Below, in pieces: positions 9,136 through 17,500 of a stretch of DNA of 64,000 nucleotides. The position numbers and the translations under genes were made by a program. Where the stretch lies: positions 1-64,000 of the forward strand of contig JAHZGX010000007.1 of NCBI GenBank assembly GCA_019420585.1, written 5' to 3'. Within the stretch, counting starts at the first letter, position 1. Every line of letters begins with the position of its first letter. Under the pieces are notes generated by a model that searched no databases, was not told the origin of the DNA, and was given only the letters and a program-made list of their open reading frames with translations. This DNA comes from Prevotellaceae bacterium (GTDB taxonomy: Bacteria > Bacteroidota > Bacteroidia > Bacteroidales > Bacteroidaceae).

Positions 9136-10170
9136 TACTTGACTTCGAGAAGGATTACAGAGAATATAAGGCCGGTATCATGAAACGGTTGGATGCAATA
9201 TTCTAATCCTATGCTGTCAAACCGTAAAATGCCGGACTGACACATGAGGCAAAGTTTGACTCGCAGAAGTTTGAGCGCAAAGAGTTTCAGGAACTATGGC
9301 GGAAGATTAACCATCAAACTTACTACACCGTTGATTGCAAGCCAGAAGACCTAATCCAACGTGCCGTCATTGAACTGAACAACCACCTGAGAGTGTCAGA
9401 AATAAACATTCAGGTAACGAGTGGTACACTCAACGAAATAAAGAGCAAACAAGAACTTACCGAAGGAACTGCCATGAAGGTGACTGACACGGACACGCAT
9501 GCCGTCAAGGAACTTGTTAACGAGAACGTGAAGTATGACTTAATCGGTAAATTAGTGGAAGCCAATGGGCTGACATGCCGTGTCATCGTGACTATCTTGC
9601 AAAAGATAAGCCCTAACACCTTCTATCTGTTCTGGGCAAATCCCAAAGAGTTCATCATCAAGGCAGGTAACATCATCAACCAATGCAAAGCCATAGCCGT
9701 AATAGACACGTGGCATACCACAAACTCGACAAGACCTTTGACTCTGATATATTCAGTGCATCAGCCTTAAAGGGCAAACTGGGCATCAACGCAATGGAGT
9801 CACAAAAATCCCTCTACAACCTCGTAGTGGTAGATTCGTAAGGCGTTGAAATGAACTTCGCCCAAGCGCTTGAACATCAGAATGAAATTATAGTCTATAC
9901 AAAACTGCCCGGCGGTTTCTACATCAGCAATCCTGCCGGACACTATAATCCCGACTGGGCAATAGTGTTCAAGGATGGCACCGACATCAAATACGTCTTT
10001 TCGTAGCCGAAACCAAAGGCTACAGAGATGACGAAATTCTGGATTACCGCAGTGCTGAAAGCGTGAAGATTGAATGTGCTCGCCGTCACTTTGCCACCAT
10101 CTCGAACTCCACAGTTACCTATAATGTGGTGAAGAGCTACGCAGATTTGAGGAATGTGATAACGAAGTAG
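9136..10170 (+). pseudogene. res: type III restriction enzyme Res subunit, decayed C-terminal remnant
   Basis: Reading through stops and frameshifts gives the C-terminal third of a type III restriction endonuclease: DFEKDYREYKAGI, then FERKEFQELWRKINHQTYY, a 'DIFSASALKGKLGINAM' segment, GGFYISNPAGHYNPDWA, and finally VAETKGYRDDEI. The last two resemble the PD-(D/E)xK nuclease region of Res. At least two in-frame stops (around 9206 and 9229), a frameshift near 9710, a stop near 9840 and a shift near 10004 kill it. The helicase part and any mod methylase are absent from the window. It follows the motor operon on the same strand and ends just before a hairpin. It is a relic of a former RM system in the same island. 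Confidence 0.8.
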
Positions 10171-10200
10171 CATTGTTCTGTTGGATTGAATCTATGTAAT

Positions 10201-10242
10201 AATTCGGACGGAAACTGATAAAATGCAGTTCCTGTCCGAATT
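10201..10242. terminator. bidirectional hairpin terminator between res relic and PIN gene
   Basis: An imperfect ~17-base-pair inverted repeat (AATTCGGACGGAAACTG against CAGTTCCTGTCCGAATT) with an 8-base loop, followed by TTTAAATAG. It lies between two convergent units and would serve both. Confidence 0.6.
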
Positions 10243-10279
10243 TAAATAGACCTACTTCCTATATATGTGGAATGTATTA

Positions 10280-12157
10280 TTAGAGCAACTTTTCTTTGTT
10301 CTCAACAATCTTCTTAATAACAGAATTTGGACTAATAAAAGATTTTATACCAAGCCATATTTTTCCATGATCTATAAAATTCATCAATACGCATGTAATA
10401 ACCCAATAAATCGTTTGAACAGAAAAGTCTAACCACTCATTTAATATCTGTTTCCTAATAAAGAACCAATATATTGTATAAATAATAATTGCAACTAAAA
10501 TGTATAAAAAGCTATGCATTTGCATGTCCTTCATTTTCAGTTTTGCATCTTTGATTTCATTTTTTTTGTTTAGAGAATCAATTTCAAAGCGTAAATTTTC
10601 ATTTTCTTCTTCCTTCTCAAAATAGGCATTCTCACTTGTTCTTATATGTTCAACATATTCAACAAATTCAGAAGTCGGCATTGATACAAGCCTGTTTGCT
10701 TCTGTTTCATCAATACATCCCTCAGACATCCTAATACACAGTTTTGCTATTGCTTCCTGTGTAACAAGTCCGTTTATTTGTAGTTTTGCTACTTTATTCT
10801 GAATTTCGTCAATAATTTTTATGGTTGGGCCTTTTTCTGATCTGTAGCGTAATATATTTGCTGACAAACTGGACATTGCCAGCATCGAAGCGGTATTTCT
10901 CAAATCTAATGATGGGTTAGCATACCATAGTAGTAACAGCAAATCTGCGGCATTTATACTTTTCCTTTGCCATACAGGAATCTCCAATTCATGTTTGTTA
11001 AATGATGTTGAGTTAGTAAGAAACCAACAATTTACATCCGAGAATTCTGCTATTTTCTTTGATGCTCTTTTGTGTTCTACATATTTTTGCGCAATAACAT
11101 CATTTAGGGCACTTTCAGAATTCTTTCTTATCGATTTTAAAGAACGGTATTCTTCTGAATGTGATGCTTTTTCAATGATAGGTCTAATCATAGCATCATT
11201 AATAATATTAACACCTTTCTGTCCCAAATCATTCAAAATACCATCCTTGTAAAGCTGAAGTTCTGAGCTGCCAACCATTTCTCTACGTACGCAGGCTGCG
11301 TGAATATCCGACTCATCCCATGCAGCTCTTGAATCCCGGCAATCAAAATCTCTAATTCTGTTTGAGAGGAGTATTCGTATCTGTTCTATTGTCCTTTGGA
11401 GAATACTAAACCTGAAGCCAAGATTCCTTGCCATTTCAAATAATTGGCTACACGTTTCATAAGATTCCTCCGTATTCAGATTACACAAACTTATATAGAA
11501 ATTGGTATCAAGTAACAGTTCAGTATCCATCACCTTTTCTGTGATAGTAAATGAAAGGTAGGAGGTAATAACTCCACCAAGGTAAATACTACAAATGGTT
11601 TTATAGTATTTGTCTTTTAATCGAATTTTCTCAGCAACAAACTTTGAAACATAGTATTTTTGATCCGTAATTTGGGTAGGATTACCTTCAAATATTCTGT
11701 TCTTCTGATCTTGTATGAATGTAACCAGTTCTTGAAAATCGAAAACGACATTTTCTCTATTGCAAAATGCCTTATAATTTTTTTTCAATAAGGAAATCCA
11801 CTCCTTTTGTTTTGAGTATTGTTTATCAATTCCATTAGCATAACCTGTTTTTATAATGAATGATTTATCTGAATTAACGATAAAACGTTTTTCATCAGTA
11901 TCAATAAGTGAAAGAATAGAATTTAATGCGACAGGGGGAATTTCTAGTTCAAATCGATTCTTGATGGCATCTCTAATCTCTAAGGTGCTTTTGCCCATAA
12001 TAACTCCAGTGCTTGTCGCATTGGATAGCATCCAGTTCAAAGTTGCTTGTACAATTGGGATAAACAATTGCAAGATACTTTTCCTCTTGTCTACTTTTTG
12101 GGAGTCTTGAATGACAGATAACAACGAATATGTTGCCAATAAATTTTCTGAAACCAT
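10280..12157 (-). CDS. membrane-anchored PIN-like domain protein
   Basis: A 625-residue protein. Residues 1 to ~205 form a helical N-terminal region with no recognised motif. A PIN-type nuclease core begins at about residue 213 with ELLLDTNFYIS (first acidic residue Asp217) and continues to VNCWFLTNSTSF and a late SINAADLLLLLWY segment, the usual order of acidic and hydrophobic PIN elements. Residues ~500-540 are coiled coil, then two hydrophobic helices (about 543-562 and 570-590) and a basic tail. The nuclease domain would face the cytosol, anchored by its C-terminus. It lies 128 bases downstream of rloB on the same strand and could share its transcript. A defence role is likely from context but unproven. 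Confidence 0.6.
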   Translation of the reverse strand: MVSENLLATYSLLSVIQDSQKVDKRKSILQLFIPIVQATLNWMLSNATSTGVIMGKSTLEIRDAIKNRFELEIPPVALNSILSLIDTDEKRFIVNSDKSFIIKTGYANGIDKQYSKQKEWISLLKKNYKAFCNRENVVFDFQELVTFIQDQKNRIFEGNPTQITDQKYYVSKFVAEKIRLKDKYYKTICSIYLGGVITSYLSFTITEKVMDTELLLDTNFYISLCNLNTEESYETCSQLFEMARNLGFRFSILQRTIEQIRILLSNRIRDFDCRDSRAAWDESDIHAACVRREMVGSSELQLYKDGILNDLGQKGVNIINDAMIRPIIEKASHSEEYRSLKSIRKNSESALNDVIAQKYVEHKRASKKIAEFSDVNCWFLTNSTSFNKHELEIPVWQRKSINAADLLLLLWYANPSLDLRNTASMLAMSSLSANILRYRSEKGPTIKIIDEIQNKVAKLQINGLVTQEAIAKLCIRMSEGCIDETEANRLVSMPTSEFVEYVEHIRTSENAYFEKEEENENLRFEIDSLNKKNEIKDAKLKMKDMQMHSFLYILVAIIIYTIYWFFIRKQILNEWLDFSVQTIYWVITCVLMNFIDHGKIWLGIKSFISPNSVIKKIVENKEKLL

Positions 12158-12285
12158 ATTATAGCATTTTAATAATTATCTTTTAATGACTGTTGAATAA
12201 TTGTTATTTATTCAGATTGTCCTGTTGCAATATTTCATTTGATTATTATCGCTTAAAAAGCGAATCAGTGAAAAATAAAATTGTA

Positions 12286-12891
12286 TTATCTTTCTTTCAA
12301 CTTCTCCATTAGCCTTCCAAACTCAGAGTAAGTATAGCCTCTATCGCTCTTCAACTTCTCTTCCATAGACCGATTGGCATTGACCACAGCCTTTTCAAGA
12401 CTTCCGCCATTACGCTCGAAGTAACCATGTAGTCCCTTGGTTTTGATGAAGAACTCTATAGTCTTCCGATACTCTACACATTGGTTTAGGTCTTTGAGCA
12501 AAGGCTCTTGTGTCTCGTATGGACGTGAGGTGTAACGGAAATAGTAGAGGAAGAATAACTCGGTACAACGATGTGTCTCGAAGAACTCCACCTCGCAGTA
12601 AATGCCTTTCTTTGGTTTGTTGATGGGCTTGGCATACTTTGCCTTTAGTTTCTGGTATTGTGAACGCTCAGGCTCCTTGTCCTTCGTATCCATGTCAATG
12701 ATGCAGAAGATGTGGCTGTAACCAATTTCCACACCCTCTGCTATTTTTGCATCCAGTTCCTTGATGTTGGTATGCTTCGGATAGTCAGGCTTGATGGTCA
12801 AGCGTTTGAATACATCACACAAGGACTTGAAATAGAAAAACTCTGTAGGTCCTTCACCTAAGATAAGCGCTGCTTGTCGTAATTTTCCCAT
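12286..12891 (-). CDS. rloB: RloB-like TOPRIM nuclease, second gene of AbiL-like pair
   Basis: A 201-residue protein of the RloB type. It opens with a TOPRIM-style ALILGEGPTEFFYF (Glu13) and has IIDMDTKDK with Asp66 and Asp68 as the DxD metal ligands, then EVEFFETHRCTELFFLYYF, typical of RloB/AbiLii. The ATG at 12891 starts one base after the stop of the ATPase gene, so the two are translationally coupled. ATPase plus RloB pairs form abortive-infection systems (AbiL, RloAB) in which the ATPase senses infection and the TOPRIM protein cuts nucleic acid; this mechanism is known only for relatives. Confidence 0.8.
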   Translation of the reverse strand: MGKLRQAALILGEGPTEFFYFKSLCDVFKRLTIKPDYPKHTNIKELDAKIAEGVEIGYSHIFCIIDMDTKDKEPERSQYQKLKAKYAKPINKPKKGIYCEVEFFETHRCTELFFLYYFRYTSRPYETQEPLLKDLNQCVEYRKTIEFFIKTKGLHGYFERNGGSLEKAVVNANRSMEEKLKSDRGYTYSEFGRLMEKLKER

Positions 12892-12892
12892 G

Positions 12893-14173
12893 TCAATCCT
12901 CCAGATTTATGAATATACTGCCCAACTCAGGCTTTGCTCCCAAACGTCCAATGCGGTAAGAGTTATAAAGAGACAGATTCTTGTGCAGCCCGAAAGAGTC
13001 ACCACGAGAATACTCGGAAGAAGCAGTTTCCTTGTTCTTTTCAACAAACCACACAACACCTCTGTTTTCATTGATAAGGTCTTGAGACAACAGTGTCGTT
13101 TCCTGACTGGTGATAATCAACTGTGATTTTTCTGAGTTGAATATAAAGACATTAAGATAGTAGTACAACAAGTCATTGTGTAAATCTTCACCTAATTCAT
13201 CAAGATAATACACATGAGAACTTGTTATCATGTCATATAATGCCTCTAGAATGCGTATGTATTTTTGAGTACCTTTTGACTGCCATTTGAGAGGAATGTC
13301 AAAATCTCCATTTATAGAGTGATTGACAAATGCAACGGAGTCGGAAGTAGGTTTAAGCAGTGCCCCCTTCATTTCTTCTGGGATATTTTCCTTTTGGATG
13401 CGTTCACGGAACTCATTAGGCACAAAGCGATCTTCTACGATAGGTTTATATTCCAAGATATTCAAGTCAGCCTTTTGAAGCATGGTGTTGTAGAACTTAC
13501 GCTTTTTCGAATTATTATAAGCATCATTTAGAATTTCCACAAGTCCCTTTTCACTGTCCCCATCCACATCGTGATAGTTTTCCATAATCCAACTATGAAG
13601 AATATTGAATTGAACAATATCTTCTTTCAAAGCAGCCTTTCTGCAAACAGACAAAACACTATGATTATTCAAGGTGTTCTCACGAATGCTCTCTTGCGTT
13701 TTTACGAGCAGTTTGAGACTTGAGCCAAACTTGATTTCAGCCTGTACATTATCTCCGACAAATGTGCGTTCATAGAACAACGACTTTGATTTGTTCGGAT
13801 AATAATACAGTGCTTCGCTTAAGATGTACTTGTCATTGAAGTCTACATCATAGTCGTATCTGATGCCATTGGCATAGAATGAAACGTGCATTTCGGTTGG
13901 CTCATCCTTTGTGAGTACGAAAGGTATACTTCCGTTTATTCTTTGGGCAGTGTCTGATTTAGGCAGAACTAACAGACGAAAAACCTCATTCAAAGCAATC
14001 AGCATATTTGATTTTCCAGAAGCATTAGAACCATACAGAATTCCTAACTTGTACAAGAATACCCCTTCGGCAACCTCTGTAACAAGTTCCGAAGAAGGTC
14101 CCTTAGCCAAGAAGCTCAACTCCTGTTTATCTCGAATGGAAAGATAATTCTTCACCCAGAAATCTCTTATCAT
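12893..14173 (-). CDS. rloA: RloA/AbiLi-like AAA (ABC-type) ATPase
   Basis: A 426-residue ATPase. The start MIRDFWVKNYLSIRDKQEL is the usual opening of RloA/AAA_15-like proteins. Walker A GSNASGKS lies at 48-55. An SKGTQKY segment stands where an ABC signature is expected, Walker B with a D-loop is YYLDELGEDLH at about 320, and ITSQETTLL is a switch-type segment. No membrane span. It is the upstream partner of rloB, with a promoter at 14210-14218. It probably forms the sensor/ATPase half of an AbiL-like anti-phage pair. OLD nucleases are excluded because the TOPRIM domain is on a separate gene. Confidence 0.8.
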   Translation of the reverse strand: MIRDFWVKNYLSIRDKQELSFLAKGPSSELVTEVAEGVFLYKLGILYGSNASGKSNMLIALNEVFRLLVLPKSDTAQRINGSIPFVLTKDEPTEMHVSFYANGIRYDYDVDFNDKYILSEALYYYPNKSKSLFYERTFVGDNVQAEIKFGSSLKLLVKTQESIRENTLNNHSVLSVCRKAALKEDIVQFNILHSWIMENYHDVDGDSEKGLVEILNDAYNNSKKRKFYNTMLQKADLNILEYKPIVEDRFVPNEFRERIQKENIPEEMKGALLKPTSDSVAFVNHSINGDFDIPLKWQSKGTQKYIRILEALYDMITSSHVYYLDELGEDLHNDLLYYYLNVFIFNSEKSQLIITSQETTLLSQDLINENRGVVWFVEKNKETASSEYSRGDSFGLHKNLSLYNSYRIGRLGAKPELGSIFINLED

Positions 14174-14209
14174 AGGATTATGTATTTATATCATTATTGT
14201 AATTTGGGT

Positions 14210-14218
14210 GCAAAATTA
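14210..14218 (-). promoter_or_regulatory. -7 box TAATTTTGC for rloAB
   Basis: On the minus strand this reads TAATTTTGC, matching the Bacteroidota TAnnTTTG -7 element, 37 bases before the rloA start codon. Confidence 0.55.
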
Positions 14219-14559
14219 CAAATTATTTTCTTTAATAAAGAAATATATTCTGTAAAATTCGTAATTAAATTACCATTTAACCATATTTTAACTATATTTT
14301 ATATAAAATGCCCCTATCAGATTTGAAATATCGAAACTTCATTAGATTGCATGATAGTGTATAAATAAAGGTTATTGACAATATTATCAGTACGGAACTT
14401 GCACACTTATATAATTATTGTGGTTTACAAAAGTTAAAGTCGTTAAAATTCAGCTATAATTATGTTTCCAAAGAAAAACCGCTCCACCTTTTCTATCGTA
14501 TTAACTACAAATAACTGATAATCAGCAGTATCTACATACTGTATATTGTTTTCTCTTCA
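14219..14559. other. AT-rich divergent intergenic region
   Basis: A ~340-base AT-rich stretch between the divergent rloA and the giant secreted protein. I see no RNA gene. A short frame beginning ATG at 14462 (MFPKKNRSTFSIVL...) stops at 14516 just ahead of the next gene; it may be a detached start of that gene. Bases 14515-14559 are open in the frame of the next gene and encode a hydrophobic run. Confidence 0.5.
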
Positions 14560-17500
14560 TTGGCAAAACCTCAAAACATAAGTCTTACGGTCAAGACTCC
14601 TAATGGTGACAATGTTACAGCTAATACTCAGGTGACATGGCTTGATTCTGAGGGCAACTACCTTGCACAATCAACAGGTCTCAGCGGATTGTTGTCGGGT
14701 TATGCACTTAGTTATAGAGTCGTATTGTCGCAAGAACTTGCCATGCAATACGTAGCACCAAAGCAGAAAGCTCATGTCATCAGTGCTGCTAATAACAATT
14801 TGACACTTACACTGGAGCCTATCAAACAGGTTTCTATCTCTGGAAATGTTAAGGACTTAGTATCAAGAACTGCTCTGAGTGGTGCAACTATTACTGCATC
14901 CCAAACTTTTGGTGGTAAGTATAGCAAGACGCTAAGCACAAAATCTGATAGCAAAGGCAATTACTCTTTGACGGTTAGCAATGTTCCTACCTCGTTGGCT
15001 GTTTCTGCTTCTGACTATATAAGCCAGACAATAGTATGCGACTCATTGATGACTGGAAATGAAAGCATCACCATTTCTGACATTTCGCTCAAAGGCATCA
15101 GTGGAGCTGTCGTATCGCTTAACTTGACCTATACTAAATGTCCTACTGAAGATGGTGATGAAGATACCTTCCAAGAGTGGTATGCCGATTACAACAATGT
15201 AGCCTACAGCATATACAACAAGACAAAGCAGGAGTCTGTCAACCAGTTCAAAGTGCAGCATCCTCAGATTGTTCTTCTCGAAGAAGTAGAAGAGGGTGAT
15301 GTGCTTGAAATTACTACTACAAGCAAGGTTAATGCCTTTATGCCTATAAAGACAAATGTAACCATTGATGCAGAACAACGTGCTAACGCAACCTTCAATA
15401 TCGTTGAGCTAGGAAAGATAAAGTCTGCTTTTGCAAAGAACAGCAATGCTTCTGTTATAGGCTCGCTTTATGATACTAATGGCAAACTGGTGAAATCATA
15501 CGATTACAGCAATGCTTCTCTGACTATCAATGACCTTGTTGATGGTTCATACACGCTTGTAACCATGGGTGCCAGCAAACTGTTCAACAGCATCTACGAC
15601 ATTAACCAGTTGCCTCAAACAGGACTTGTTCTTGGCACTGACTATACCCAGACAACTGTAGATGTAAAGAGCGGAAAGGTATGTGCTATTGACATTGCAG
15701 AGGTACCAACACTTGACGAGAGCAAACTGTACTATACTGGCGAGAACACGTCGTTCGCAGTAAACAAGTCAAGTATTGTTGCAGGTAACTACCTCACTTT
15801 GACTGGTCATCTTGACTTTAAGTCGGCATATGCTGGTAATGTTAGCAACGTGAATCTCATCGTTGACCTTCCTGAGTCATGTGAATTTGTGGAGAACTCT
15901 GTGATGGTTGGTAACAGCACAAACAGTTATATCATCCAGAATAACCGCATCACCATTCCTATGGCTCGTTATACTGACCGTGTGCGCTTCTGTATCATCC
16001 CAACATCCGGTGGAGAATATGCTCCAAGTGCACTTGTTCAGTTTGATGTTGATGGAGAGACTATTACTCAGCCTATCGGATCAGCAAACTATACGGCAAA
16101 AGACTTGTCTATCAATGTTCCTTCGACAGTGGCAAAAACAACAATTCCTATTAGTGGTACTGCTATAGGTATGTCTGAAATAGAAATCTATGATGGTGAC
16201 GTACTTATTGGTCAAACATCTTCCCTTTCAAACGGCACTTGGTCTACAACTTGCGAGCTTTATGAACCATATAACTTGTCAACGCATGCTATTTCTGCTA
16301 AGGTTACTACAAAATCAGGTATGTCATTAGCAAGCGAAAAGGCTGAAGTTACTTATAACAAAGACAACATAGTTGCAGAAAAGGTGACTATGTTATATTT
16401 CAATCCGGAAATTAATAAGGAGTACAACATTGTGTTTGACCTTATTAATGGAATCGTAACGCCTTCTTCATTCTATTTCTTCCCATATAAGAGTTGGCCA
16501 AATTGGTCAAATTCAGGAACAGAGCCTAAAGATTTCACTTTCGTCGTAGAGTTGTCAAATAATGATACAACAGTGGTTAAAGATGTAACCATCGGTATAT
16601 ATACAAAACAGAATCGTTGGATGGATTTGAAGGCCACATACGATGATAATAAAGGTTGCTGGACTGCTATGCATAAGTTTGAAGAAAGCAATCTACCAAC
16701 TGGTGTTAAGGTTGATTTTGACGCAGATTTTGAATATCTGATAGATTCTAAAAATCTTACTGATATACAAAACAAGAACGAGTTGATGGTAACTGAATAC
16801 CAAAATACTCTTGCGCATACAAAATGTATAACAGATTCTATCATTTCTTTGATTAGTGAGGAATGTGATTATAGTTTAGTAGAGTCTCTGTTTCAACAAT
16901 ATGGAATAGAATTGTCTCCTGGTAAGGATAATGAGATTATTGAATCTATGGATTCTTTATCATTTCTATCTTACATCGATAGTTTATCCCTTATTAGTGA
17001 TAATGACACATTAATTCAGAATATTGAAAATGTATTTGAAAATTATGGTCAAAATATTTCATATAAACTGGATATAGATGGGATACATGCCAAGATTTTA
17101 TTGTCAAGAATTGATAATTGTGACATTAATAAACTTATATCTGATGGCTTTGTAAATATACCTTCTACAACTGGTAATATATATGAGAAATGGGAAGGGA
17201 ATTCTTATGAAAGAATATCAATTGAAGAAAAAATTGATATACGAATAGAATTTTTATATGTAAATAACACACGCGCAAAAGCAAAGACTTGGGACAACAT
17301 AAAATCTTTATGTTGGGAAATGAGAGCAACTATTTCTAGTATAGTTGCAGGACTTAAAGTTACTCAAAAACAACTTGGCACATTCTCTTCATGGTTTACA
17401 CTTGAATGTGATAAGAATTTTGCACGTTTGATGCAGGAAGACCAGGAGATAGCAGATGCGCTAAAAGTTCTGGAGGAAAAAATTGCCAATACTCCAGGAT

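Noticed and set aside
9393..9770. Intact 125-residue gene
   Set aside because: Its reading is the middle of a Res protein whose flanking parts continue in neighbouring frames; it is a piece of a pseudogene.
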